From Streptomyces alboniger (GTDB lineage: Bacteria; Actinomycetota; Actinomycetes; Streptomycetales; Streptomycetaceae), in contig NZ_CP023695.1 in the NCBI RefSeq assembly GCF_008704395.1, forward strand, positions 3,472,001-3,536,000: DNA of 64,000 nt, given 5' to 3'. A program made the position numbers and the translations under genes. The notes below the pieces were generated by a model. It saw only the letters and a list, made by a program, of their open reading frames with translations. It did not search any database and was not told the DNA's origin. Shown here piece after piece: positions 43,294-52,590 of this stretch (position 1 is its first letter; each line of letters begins with the position of its first letter).

Positions 43294-44552
43294 CCTGCCC
43301 CGTGACCGGCGCCGCCCCCGGTCCCGTACCGCTCTCCGGCCCCCGCTTCGCCACCGAACCCGCCCAGCTGTACCGGGAGATGCGCCGCGACCACGGCCCC
43401 GTCGCACCCGTACTGCTCGACGGCGACGTGCCCGCCTGGCTGGTGCTCGGCTACCGCGAGCTGCACCAGGTCACCGGCGACCCCGTGCTGTTCAGCCGCG
43501 ACTCCGAGCTGTGGAACCAGTGGCCGGCCATCCCCGCCGACTGGCCCCTGCTCCCGATGATCGGCCACCGGCAGCCGTCCATCCTCTACACGGTCGGCGA
43601 GCGGCACACCCGGCGCGCCGCGATGATCTCCCACGCCCTCGAAGCGGTCGACCCCTTCGAACTCCGGGCGCACGCCGAGACGTTCGCGGACGAGCTGATC
43701 GACCGGTTCTGCGGCACGGGCGCCACGGACATCATCGCCGAGTACGCGATGCTGCTCCCGGTGCGGGTCCTTGCCCGTGTCTACGGCTTCTCCGACGAGC
43801 AGGGCCCCGGCCTCGTCACCGCCATGAACGACATGATCGACGGCCGTGAGCGGGCTCTCGCGGGCCAGCAGCACCTGGCCGGTTCGATGATGCGGCTCAT
43901 CGCCGACAAGCACGAGAAGCCGGGCCTGGACGTCGCCTCGTACATGATCGAGACGCAGCTCACCGAGGACGGCTCGGACTTCACCGACGAGGAGATCGCG
44001 CAGGACCTGATGGTGATGATGGCCGCGGGTCACCAGCCGACCGCCGACTGGATCGGCAACTCGCTGCGCCTGATGCTCACCGACGACCGCTTCGCCGCCT
44101 CCCTCTTCGGCGGCCGCAACAGCGTCGCCGAGGCCATGAACGAGGTCCTGTGGGAGGACACCCCCACCCAGAACGTCGCCGGGCGCTGGGCCTCGCGCGA
44201 CACCCGGCTCGGCGGGCGCCACATCAACGCCGGTGACCTGCTGCTGCTCGGCCTCGCCGCCGCCAACGCCGACCCGCAGATCCGCACCGACGGCTCCGCC
44301 CTGACCGGCGGCAACAGCGCCCACTTCGCGTTCGGGCACGGCGAGCACCGCTGCCCCTTCCCCGCCCAGGAGGTCGCCGAGGTCATCGCGCGGACCGGCA
44401 TCGAGGTGCTCCTGGACCGCCTGCCCGACCTGGACCTCGCGGTACCGGCGGGGGACCTCACCCGCCGCCCGTCGCCCTGGCTGCGCGGCCTGACCGATCT
44501 GCCGGTGCGCTTCACCCCGACCCCGACCTCAGCGTTTGGAGACCCCAGATGA
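43290..44552 (+). CDS. Conservon cytochrome P450, CYP157-like, without ExxR
   Basis: This 420-residue P450 keeps the haem ligand in FAFGHGEHRCPF (C355). The K-helix ExxR is replaced by E285-V-L-W288, and the I-helix acid-alcohol pair reads AGHQPT (246-251) instead of AGxET. This matches the CYP157 family of conservons, known for lacking ExxR. The GTG start overlaps the cvnD stop (GTGA) with AGGAG 8 nt upstream. It may act as a haem sensor or a non-canonical oxygenase; the substrate is unknown. Confidence 0.93.
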   Translation: MTCPVTGAAPGPVPLSGPRFATEPAQLYREMRRDHGPVAPVLLDGDVPAWLVLGYRELHQVTGDPVLFSRDSELWNQWPAIPADWPLLPMIGHRQPSILYTVGERHTRRAAMISHALEAVDPFELRAHAETFADELIDRFCGTGATDIIAEYAMLLPVRVLARVYGFSDEQGPGLVTAMNDMIDGRERALAGQQHLAGSMMRLIADKHEKPGLDVASYMIETQLTEDGSDFTDEEIAQDLMVMMAAGHQPTADWIGNSLRLMLTDDRFAASLFGGRNSVAEAMNEVLWEDTPTQNVAGRWASRDTRLGGRHINAGDLLLLGLAAANADPQIRTDGSALTGGNSAHFAFGHGEHRCPFPAQEVAEVIARTGIEVLLDRLPDLDLAVPAGDLTRRPSPWLRGLTDLPVRFTPTPTSAFGDPR

Positions 44553-45763
44553 CGCGCATCGCCCTGGACCCCTTCGTCACCGACCTGGACGGGGAGAGCG
44601 CCCGGCTGCTGGCGGCGGGCCCGCTCGCCGAGGCGGAGCTGCCCGGCGGCGTGCCGGTGTGGGCGGTCACGCACCACGCGGAGGCGCGTCAGCTCCTCAC
44701 GGACAAGCGGCTGGTGAAGGACATCGAGGTCTGGGGCGCCTGGCGGCGCGGCGAGATTCCCGCCGACTGGCCGCTGATCGGCCTCGCCAACCCGGGCCGT
44801 TCCATGCTGACGGTCGACGGCGAGGAGCACCGCCGGATGCGGACACTAGTGGCGCAGGCCCTCACCCCGCGCCGGGTGGAGCGGCTGCGCGGCCGCATCA
44901 CGGAGCTGACGCACGCCCTGCTCGACAAGCTCCCCGCCTCCGAAGTGGTGGACCTGAAGGCGGAGTTCGCGTACCCCCTGCCCATGTACGTCATCAGTGA
45001 CCTGATGGGCATCGACACGGCTGACCATCCGCGCCTGAAGGTCCTGTTCGACAAGTTCTTCTCCACGCAGACCCCGCCGCAGGAGGTCGTCGCGACGCTC
45101 GGCGAACTGGCCGCGATGATGGGCAAGGTCGTCGCGGCCCGCCGCGCGGAGCCCGGCGACGACCTCACCAGCGCGCTGATCCAGGCCTCCGAGAACGGCG
45201 ACCACCTCACGGACGAGGAGATCGTCTCCACCCTCCAGCTGATGGTGGCGGCGGGCCACGAGACGACGATCTCCCTCATCGTCAACGCCGTCGTGAACCT
45301 GTCCGCACACCCCGAGCAGCGCGCGATGGTCCTCTCCGGCCAGGCCGGCTGGGACGCCGTGATCGAGGAGACCCTGCGCTACTCCACACCGACCTCGCAC
45401 GTCCTGATCCGCTTCGCCGCGGAGGATGTCCCGGTCGGGGACAAGGTGATCCGCAAGGGTGACGCGCTGATCGTGTCGTACGGGGCGATAGGCCGCGACG
45501 AGCGGGCCCACGGCCCCACGGCCGCCGCCTTCGACATCACGCGCACCTCCCCCACCCGCCACATCTCCTTCGGCCACGGCCCGCACGTCTGCCCCGGTGC
45601 GGCGCTCTCCCGCCTGGAGGCGGGGGTGGCGCTCCCGGCCTTGTACGAGCGCTTCCCGGACCTGGCCTTGGCGGTCCCGCGCTCGGAACTGCGCAACAAG
45701 CCGGTGGTGACGCAGAACGACTTGTACGAGCTGCCGGTGAAATTGCGCCCCTCCGGCGTTTGA
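44549..45763 (+). CDS. Conservon cytochrome P450, CYP154-like
   Basis: This 404-residue P450 has all standard motifs: I-helix AGHETT (235-240), ExxR E274-T-L-R277, and the haem loop FGHGPHVCPG (C348). It overlaps the preceding P450 gene by ATGA, as CYP157/CYP154 pairs do in Streptomyces conservons. It should be a functional monooxygenase using a remote ferredoxin, since none is adjacent. The last residues (RPSGV) and stop codon are supplied by a family B intergenic repeat. Confidence 0.94.
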   Translation: MTRIALDPFVTDLDGESARLLAAGPLAEAELPGGVPVWAVTHHAEARQLLTDKRLVKDIEVWGAWRRGEIPADWPLIGLANPGRSMLTVDGEEHRRMRTLVAQALTPRRVERLRGRITELTHALLDKLPASEVVDLKAEFAYPLPMYVISDLMGIDTADHPRLKVLFDKFFSTQTPPQEVVATLGELAAMMGKVVAARRAEPGDDLTSALIQASENGDHLTDEEIVSTLQLMVAAGHETTISLIVNAVVNLSAHPEQRAMVLSGQAGWDAVIEETLRYSTPTSHVLIRFAAEDVPVGDKVIRKGDALIVSYGAIGRDERAHGPTAAAFDITRTSPTRHISFGHGPHVCPGAALSRLEAGVALPALYERFPDLALAVPRSELRNKPVVTQNDLYELPVKLRPSGV

Positions 45764-45788
45764 GGAGCGGGGTCCGGGGCGGAGCCCC
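45751..45788. repeat. Streptomyces intergenic repeat, family B, copy 2
   Basis: CTCCGGCGTTTGAGGAGC followed by GGGGTCCGGGGCGGAGCCCC is the inverse of the copy at 26224-26268. Its TGA is the stop codon of the second P450, and CGGGGCGGAGCCCCG can form a hairpin terminator. Confidence 0.8.
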
Positions 45789-45862
45789 GTGGTATGGACA
45801 CCCAAGGGGCAGTGGATCTCAGCGGCCGGACACCAGGAGAACCCCGCGCCCTGAGCCGCTAG

Positions 45863-46990
<1,128 letters not shown>

Positions 46991-47028
46991 TGCTCCCAGC
47001 TGCGCGGCCAGCCACCTGCGGGTGCGTC

Positions 47029-47067
47029 GTGGCTGGTCGCGCAGTTCCCCGCGCCCCTATCGGGGCT
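47029..47067. repeat. Streptomyces intergenic repeat, family A, copy 2
   Basis: GTGGCTGGTCGCGCAGTTCC followed by CCGCGCCCC and TATCGGGGC is the inverse of the copy after the prim-pol gene. It sits between convergent serC and the ABC permease gene, and GCCCCTATCGGGGC is a likely bidirectional terminator. Confidence 0.75.
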
Positions 47068-47897
47068 TATCGGCTCAGCTGCTTGAACTTTCGTACCGCC
47101 AGGGGCAGGAACACCAGCGAGATCACGATCGGCCACACCACCGCCATCAGGACCGCGTGCTGCTCCACCCAGGTGGAGCCCCCCGCACCGGGGTTGCCGA
47201 ACAGTTCACGCGCGGCCGTGCCCGTCGACGAGACGGGGTTCCACGCCGCGATCGGCGCCAGCCAGTCCGGCATCAGGGACGGCGCCACGAAGACGCTGGA
47301 GATCATCGTGAGCGGGAAGGCCACCGCGTAGAGGCCGCCCGCCGCCTCCGGGGTCGGTACGAGCAGGCCCAGGAAGACCCCCACCCAGATCAGGCTGAAC
47401 CGCAGGAACAGCAGCAGCCCGAAGGCGAGCAGGGTGTCGAGCACGCCCGCGCTGGAGCGCCAGCCGATGGCGAGGGCGGTCAGCGCGAGGATGGTCAGTT
47501 CCGCGCAGGCGACGACGAGGTCGGCGACGCCCCGCCCCGACGCCACCGCCGAGGGGGCCATCGGCATCGAGCGGAAGCGGTCGATGACACCCTTGGAGGC
47601 GTCGGTGACCACGGCCATGGCGGTGTTCATGAAGCCGAAGGCCATGGTCATCACGAACATGCCGGGCATCAGGAACTGCTTGTAGTCGCCGTCGTCCCCG
47701 CCGCCCGGCACCTTCATCGCCTCGCCGAAGACGAAGCCGTACAGGAGTACGGAGATGATGGGGAAGCCCAGCTGCCAGGCGATGGTGACGGGCTGGCGCA
47801 CGAAGTGCGTGAGGTAGCGGCGGGTGACGTTCCAGCAGTCGGCGAGGGCCCAGTAGAGCCGTCCGCGCGAGGTGTCGGCGGTGAGGGCGACGCTCAT
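47067..47897 (-). CDS. ABC-2 type exporter permease (DrrB-like)
   Basis: This 276-residue membrane protein has six helices typical of daunorubicin-resistance-type permeases ([43 protein letters not shown], the conserved [21 protein letters not shown], and [32 protein letters not shown]). It is coupled by ATGA to the ATPase gene. It probably exports a hydrophobic drug or metabolite under control of the divergent TetR. Confidence 0.92.
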   Translation of the reverse strand: MSVALTADTSRGRLYWALADCWNVTRRYLTHFVRQPVTIAWQLGFPIISVLLYGFVFGEAMKVPGGGDDGDYKQFLMPGMFVMTMAFGFMNTAMAVVTDASKGVIDRFRSMPMAPSAVASGRGVADLVVACAELTILALTALAIGWRSSAGVLDTLLAFGLLLFLRFSLIWVGVFLGLLVPTPEAAGGLYAVAFPLTMISSVFVAPSLMPDWLAPIAAWNPVSSTGTAARELFGNPGAGGSTWVEQHAVLMAVVWPIVISLVFLPLAVRKFKQLSR

Positions 47898-48892
47898 GCC
47901 GCGACCTCCTTCTCAAGGTGGGTGACGGGGTCGGCGGCCTCGGAGGTCTGGCCGGTCAGGCGCAGGAACACATCGTCCAGACTCGGCCTGCGCAGGCCGA
48001 TGTCCTCGACCGGGACGCCCTCGTCCTGGAGGGTCCGCGCCACGTCCGTGAGGGCGGCGACCCGGTCGGTCACGGAGGCCTGCACGCGCCGCTCCACCTC
48101 GATGACGAGCGGTTCACCTGCGCAGACCCGGCTGACGGCCTTGACGGCGGCGGGCAGGTCGGCGGCCTCGCGGACCACGACGTCGAGGTGGCTGCCGCCC
48201 ACCGTGTTCTTCAGGCCGTCGGGGGTGTCGTCGGCGATGGCCCGGCCGCGGTCGATGACGGTGATGCGGGAGGCGAGCCGGTCGGCCTCCTCCAGATACT
48301 GCGTGGTGAGCAGCACGGTCGTGCCGCCCGCGACCAACTCCCTTACGGTGTCCCAGACTTCGAGGCGGCTGCGCGGGTCGAGGCCGGTGGTCGGCTCGTC
48401 CAGGAAGAGGACGGCTGGCGCGAGGATCATCGAGGCGGCGAGGTCCAGCCTGCGCCGCATGCCGCCGCTGTACTGACCCGCGCCCTTCTCCGCCGCGTCC
48501 TCCAGGTGGAACTGCTCCAGGAGTTCCTGGGCGCGCAGGGCGGCCCGCTTGGCGCCGAGGTGGAACAGGCGGCCGAACATCTCCAGGTTCTGCCGCCCGG
48601 TGAGGATCTCGTCGACCGCGGCGTACTGCCCGGTCAGGCCGATGCGACCGCGGACCAGGGCGGGTTCGCGCACCACGTCGGCGCCGGCCACCTCCGCGCA
48701 CCCGCCGTCGAGCCGCACGAGCGTGGACAGGATCCGTACGGCGGTGGTCTTGCCCGCGCCGTTGGGTCCGAGCAGTCCGTGCACCGTCCCCTGCCGCACG
48801 TGCAGGTCGAAGCCGTCCAGCGCGTACTTCTCGCCGTACCGCTTCTCAAGCCCCTCGGCCCGTACCGCGAGGCCGTTCCCGTTGCCGTTCAT
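47894..48892 (-). CDS. ABC transporter ATPase (DrrA-like)
   Basis: This 332-residue ATPase has Walker [10 protein letters not shown], signature [12 protein letters not shown], Walker [19 protein letters not shown], and a DrrA-type C-terminal domain ([15 protein letters not shown]). The ATG at 48892 has GGAGG 7 nt upstream; the longer upstream frame would run through the operator array, so it is rejected. It forms one exporter with the permease and is divergent from the TetR gene. Confidence 0.94.
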   Translation of the reverse strand: MNGNGNGLAVRAEGLEKRYGEKYALDGFDLHVRQGTVHGLLGPNGAGKTTAVRILSTLVRLDGGCAEVAGADVVREPALVRGRIGLTGQYAAVDEILTGRQNLEMFGRLFHLGAKRAALRAQELLEQFHLEDAAEKGAGQYSGGMRRRLDLAASMILAPAVLFLDEPTTGLDPRSRLEVWDTVRELVAGGTTVLLTTQYLEEADRLASRITVIDRGRAIADDTPDGLKNTVGGSHLDVVVREAADLPAAVKAVSRVCAGEPLVIEVERRVQASVTDRVAALTDVARTLQDEGVPVEDIGLRRPSLDDVFLRLTGQTSEAADPVTHLEKEVAA

Positions 48893-48943
48893 GCCTGACC
48901 CTCCAGGTCGTCGTACATGCGCGAACCGTGCCGCGCACCCTCT

Positions 48944-49025
48944 GGGTACGCCGTACTCATTTGAGAGTACACCGTACTCAGTTCGTCGGGTACACCGTAC
49001 CCAGTTTCGTGGGTACGGTGTACCC
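48944..49025. promoter_or_regulatory. Four phased operator palindromes between ABC exporter and TetR
   Basis: There are four 15-bp palindromes of the form GRGTAC-NNN-GTACYC: 48944-48958 (GGGTAC GCC GTACTC), 48965-48979 (GAGTAC ACC GTACTC), 48988-49002 (GGGTAC ACC GTACCC) and 49011-49025 (GGGTAC GGT GTACCC). Start-to-start spacings are 21, 23 and 23 bp. They fill the divergent promoter region and are the probable binding sites of the TetR protein. Confidence 0.85.
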
Positions 49026-49055
49026 AATTCCAGTACGGGCGATTAGGGTGAGCCC

Positions 49056-49823
49056 ATGACGAGCAAGAACGGCGGCGACGACCGGCGCACCGGCAGCGAC
49101 ATCACCCGCAGTCTGGAGCTGCTCTGGGAGGGGAGCGGGCGCCCGGCGCGCGGGCCGAAGCCGGCCCTCACCCTCGACCGGATCGTCACCGAGGCGGTAC
49201 GCCTCGCCGACGCCGAGGGGATCTCGGCGGTCTCGATGCGCCGCCTGTCCACGGAGCTGGGCACGGGCACGATGTCCCTCTACCGCTACCTCCCCGGCAA
49301 GGGCAGCCTGCTGGACCTGATGCTCGACCGCGTCTACACCCCGCCGGAGGAGGAGGGCCCCTGGACCGGCGGCTGGCGCGAGGGCGTCGAGACGTACGCC
49401 CGCGAGACCCTCTCCCTCTACCGCCGCCACCCCTGGCTGCTCCACGTCAACCAGGCCCGCCCGGTGCTCGGCCCCGGCGCGGTCGGCGGCCTCGACCGGA
49501 CCCTGTCGCGGATCAGGCCGATGGGGCTGACCGACCCCGAGCTGATCGGCGTCATCGTCATGGTCGAGGGGTACGTCACCGGGGCCGCCCGCACCCAGGT
49601 GCACGAGATGGAGGCCGAGCAGCGGACCGGCCTCTCCGACCAGGCGTTCTGGGAGGCGCAGACGCCGGTCCTGGAGGAGGTCATGAAGAGCGGCCGCTAT
49701 CCGTCCCTCGCGACGCTGGGCGAGGACGCGTTCGGCCCGGACTTCGACCACTTCGAGTTCGGGCTCCAGCGCCTCCTGGACGGCCTGGACGTCCTGGTCG
49801 CCCGGCGCGGACAGGCCGCCTGA
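49056..49823 (+). CDS. TetR-family regulator of the ABC exporter
   Basis: This 255-residue TetR protein belongs to the TetR_C (class with C-terminal TetR/AcrR C11-like) group: the helix-turn-helix is at about 46-85 (TLDRIVTEAVRLADAEGISAVSMRRLSTELGTGTMSLYRYLPGK), and the effector domain ends in DHFEFGLQRLLDGLDVLVARR. It is divergent from the exporter genes, and four palindromes lie between them, one 31 bp before its ATG. It should repress both itself and the exporter until a drug-like ligand binds. Confidence 0.93.
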   Translation: MTSKNGGDDRRTGSDITRSLELLWEGSGRPARGPKPALTLDRIVTEAVRLADAEGISAVSMRRLSTELGTGTMSLYRYLPGKGSLLDLMLDRVYTPPEEEGPWTGGWREGVETYARETLSLYRRHPWLLHVNQARPVLGPGAVGGLDRTLSRIRPMGLTDPELIGVIVMVEGYVTGAARTQVHEMEAEQRTGLSDQAFWEAQTPVLEEVMKSGRYPSLATLGEDAFGPDFDHFEFGLQRLLDGLDVLVARRGQAA

Positions 49824-49854
49824 AGAGACCGACGAGGCGGAGGAGCCTGCGGGC

Positions 49855-50844
49855 TCAGCGTTTGCGCAGCAGCCGCTTCAGGCCGAAGAAGGCGAGCAGC
49901 ACGGCGACGACCGCGACGGCGCCCGTCCTCAGGTCCCCGCCGAACCCGCCGGGCCCCGCGTCACCGCCGTCCGAACTCCCGCCCCCCGTACCCGAGCCGG
50001 AGTCGCCGCCCTTCCCCGGCACCTCCACGGGCGTGACCTCGCTCTGCGCGCCCTCGGTGCCGTACATCAGGGTCGTGCCGTCCGGGGTGTACGTGATCGA
50101 CTCGCCCTGCCGCTGGATGGGGACGCTGAGGCGCCCCTCCCGCGCGGGCTTCTCGCCCTCGCCCTTCCACGCGTAGGAGACCCCGCCGAAGTACCCGCGC
50201 AGGGCCAGCTGCCGTCCGTCGGGCGAGAAGGCGCCGTCGGTCACCCACAGGTCGGTGGCGGCGACGCGCTTGAAGACGTTCGTCCTGGAGGCGGACATCT
50301 CGGCGGGCCCCTCATAGAGGCTGCCGCCCTCCTCCTTCTTGTCGGCGATGTAGATCCGCCCGGTCTTCGGATGCACCATCAGCGCCTCCGCGTCCCGCGC
50401 CCCGTCGGCGTACTTCACGACGTACTGCGTGGCGCGGACCGTCTGGTCCTTGAGCGTCTTCGGCTCGGGCAGCTTGTAGATCCACACGTTCGACCAGGTG
50501 CCGCCGAGGTTGTCGCCGATGTCGCCGACGTAGAGGTTGCCGTCGGCGCCGACCGAGATCGCCTCGACATCGCGCGGGGCGCCCACGCCGGTCATCGTGA
50601 CGGTGGCGACGGTCTTGCCCGTCCGTGAGTCGACCGCGTACAGGAAGGCGCCCTTGTCCTGGTCGTTGTGCGTCCAGTAGATCCCGGGGTGGGCGCGGGA
50701 CGCGGCGAGGCCGCTGGACTCGACGATCCGCGGGTCCTTGATGGTGAACCCCTCGTGGTCGTCGGCCGCGGCGGGCCCCGCCGCGGTCAGGAGCAGCACG
50801 GCACCGGCGAGGAGGACAGAGGGAACAGCCCGAAGCGAACGCAT
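49855..50844 (-). CDS. Secreted propeller-like protein with C-terminal anchor
   Basis: This 329-residue protein has a signal peptide (MRSLRAVPSVLLAGAVLLLTAAGPAAA), a domain with propeller-like motifs (IYWTHNDQDKGAFLYAVDSRTGKTVATV, DVEAISVGADGNLYVGDIGDN, DGAFSPDGRQLALRGY, and TYTPDGTTLMYGTEG), a Gly/Ser-rich stalk and a C-terminal helix followed by LKRLLRKR. It should be exposed outside the cell and held by the C-terminal helix. No catalytic residues are evident; function unknown. Confidence 0.8.
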   Translation of the reverse strand: MRSLRAVPSVLLAGAVLLLTAAGPAAADDHEGFTIKDPRIVESSGLAASRAHPGIYWTHNDQDKGAFLYAVDSRTGKTVATVTMTGVGAPRDVEAISVGADGNLYVGDIGDNLGGTWSNVWIYKLPEPKTLKDQTVRATQYVVKYADGARDAEALMVHPKTGRIYIADKKEEGGSLYEGPAEMSASRTNVFKRVAATDLWVTDGAFSPDGRQLALRGYFGGVSYAWKGEGEKPAREGRLSVPIQRQGESITYTPDGTTLMYGTEGAQSEVTPVEVPGKGGDSGSGTGGGSSDGGDAGPGGFGGDLRTGAVAVVAVLLAFFGLKRLLRKR

Positions 50845-50929
50845 GGGCCCAAGCGTGCCATCCGCGCGGCGAGCCGGGGTGCTCAGCCTCACATCGCAGG
50901 TGGCGGGCGTGATCCGCGATGATGTGCGG

Positions 50930-51634
50930 ATGCTCAGGTTCATGTTCGTCGGCGACTCGATGACGATCGGAAGCGCCGGTGAACACACCTGGCGCTACCG
51001 GATGTGGCAGCACCTGCGCGACACCCTCGGCGACGGGGGCTTCGCGGTGGTGGGGCCCCGCGACACCCTCTACGACCAGTCCGCGGGGGAACCCCTCTCC
51101 CACGACTACGCCGACGCGGACCCGGACTTCCCCCGCCACCACCTCGCGGGCTGGGGCGAGGGCTGGCTGCACATGGCGCCGCGGGTGGCCGGCGCGCTGG
51201 CCCGCGACCCCGCGGACGTCCTGCTGATCTCGCTGGGCCTGATCGACCTCGGCTTCTACACGAACGCGGAGCAGACGGCCGCGAACGTCCGCGCGTTCAT
51301 CGGCCGGGCCCGCTCGGCCCGCCCGCACATACGCATGGTCCTGCTCCCCGTCATACCGAACATCCGCGCCGAGTCGGACGCGCCCTTCGCCGCCGAGGTG
51401 GCCCGCTTCAACGAACTCCTCGCGAAGACCGTCGCCGACCTGGACACGGGCTCCTCCCCCCTCCTCCTGGCCTCGTCCCCGCCGTCGTACGACATCCACC
51501 TCGACACCTACGACGGCACGCACCCGAACACGAGCGGCGAGCACAAGCTGGCCGGGGCCTTCGCGGACGCGCTGGGGCAGGCGTGGGGCATCGGCGGCCC
51601 CTACGCGCCGCTGCTCACGCGGCCCACCGGCTGA
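50930..51634 (+). CDS. SGNH/GDSL-type hydrolase
   Basis: This 234-residue esterase-fold protein has block I FVGDSMTIGS (Ser nucleophile in GDSM) and block V YDGTHPNTSGE (Asp and His of the triad). There is no signal peptide, so it is cytosolic unless exported otherwise. The start at ATG 50930 is tentative, with an ATG at 50942 as alternative. Its 3' end overlaps that of the convergent metallo-hydrolase gene by 20 bp. Substrate unknown. Confidence 0.85.
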   Translation: MLRFMFVGDSMTIGSAGEHTWRYRMWQHLRDTLGDGGFAVVGPRDTLYDQSAGEPLSHDYADADPDFPRHHLAGWGEGWLHMAPRVAGALARDPADVLLISLGLIDLGFYTNAEQTAANVRAFIGRARSARPHIRMVLLPVIPNIRAESDAPFAAEVARFNELLAKTVADLDTGSSPLLLASSPPSYDIHLDTYDGTHPNTSGEHKLAGAFADALGQAWGIGGPYAPLLTRPTG

Positions 51635-52493
51635 CCGCGAACTTCGCCCCGTCCCGCCGGACCTCGGCGGCGCCCGCGCCCCGGAAGTGCGCCGGGACCA
51701 CCAGCTCCCGCTCGTCCGCGGCCCGCCCGAGGATCCGCACCCGGGTCGCGGCGGCCTCCCGCGGGTCGGCGCACAGGCAGCTGCTGTGGCCGGGTTCGAG
51801 GATCTGCACCGGGGTGTGCAGCAGGTCACCGACGAAGACGGCCCGGTCGGTGCCCGAGGCGAGGCGCAGGACGGACGAGCCGGGGGTGTGGCCGGGCGCG
51901 GCCTCCAGGGTGAGGTGGGCGTCGATCCGGTGGGTGCCGCTCCACAGCAGCGTCTGACCGGCCCGGTCCACCGGCGCGACACTGTCCGCGAAGACCGGGT
52001 CGCGGCTCTCCTCGTCCGCGCCCCGCGGGCCGAAGTGGGCGTGGTCGGCGGCGGGCATGAGGTAGGTGGCGTTGGGGAAGGCCGGCACCCAACCGCCGTC
52101 CCCCGCGCGGGTGTTCCAACCCACGTGGTCGGCGTGCAGATGGGTGTTGACGACGACGTCGACGTCCTCGGGGCGGACTCCGGCGGCGGCGAGGCGGGCG
52201 AGGAAGTCGGTGTCGAGGTGCGCGAAGTGCGGCGCGTCGGGCCGTTCCCGGCCGTTGCCGACCCCGGTGTCGACGAGGATGGTCCTCCCCTCGCTCCTGA
52301 GCACCCAGGTCTGCACGGCCGCCACGGTCCGGCCACTGGCGGGGTCCCAGAAGTCGGGCGCGAGCCAGTCCTCGTTCGCGCGCCACACCCCCTCGGGCAC
52401 TCCGGGCACGAGCGCGGCGGCCGGGAGGAAGGGCGCCTCCAGCTCCACGACCCTGCGGACCTCGACCTCGCCCCACATCATCTTCATGTCCAT
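51615..52493 (-). CDS. MBL-fold metallo-hydrolase
   Basis: This 292-residue metallo-beta-lactamase-fold enzyme has the signature THLHADHVGW, a further metal ligand in EAAPGHTPGSSV, VFVGDLLHTPVQ, and a final His in VVPAHFRG. It resembles lactonase-like (AttM/quinolinase-type) hydrolases with two zinc ions. It is divergent from an AraC gene across 97 bp holding the dyads at 52514-52545, so AraC control is likely. Substrate unknown. Confidence 0.9.
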   Translation of the reverse strand: MDMKMMWGEVEVRRVVELEAPFLPAAALVPGVPEGVWRANEDWLAPDFWDPASGRTVAAVQTWVLRSEGRTILVDTGVGNGRERPDAPHFAHLDTDFLARLAAAGVRPEDVDVVVNTHLHADHVGWNTRAGDGGWVPAFPNATYLMPAADHAHFGPRGADEESRDPVFADSVAPVDRAGQTLLWSGTHRIDAHLTLEAAPGHTPGSSVLRLASGTDRAVFVGDLLHTPVQILEPGHSSCLCADPREAAATRVRILGRAADERELVVPAHFRGAGAAEVRRDGAKFAVSRWAA

Positions 52494-52513
52494 GCGTACG
52501 ACCGTAGGGACCG

Positions 52514-52545
52514 GGCGCTGAGCGCCTCAATGCCCCCAACGCTCA
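52514..52545. promoter_or_regulatory. Dyads in the MBL/AraC divergent region
   Basis: GGCGC-TGA-GCGCC (52514-52526) is a perfect palindrome, and TGAGCG (52519-52524) pairs with CGCTCA (52540-52545). They lie between the two divergent genes and are candidate AraC sites. Confidence 0.45.
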
Positions 52546-52590
52546 TCTGAATACGCGTACGCCTCACCAGCGCCCCTCTACGCTGCCCTC

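Noticed and set aside
40067..45763. The conservon as a new system
   Set aside because: The kinase, roadblock, DUF742, GTPase and P450 set is an already described Streptomyces conservon; only the P450 detail is noted as a finding.
48893..49027. A 45-residue N-terminal extension of the DrrA-like ATPase
   Set aside because: It would be translated through the operator array and lacks a ribosome binding site, while GGAGG precedes the ATG at 48892.
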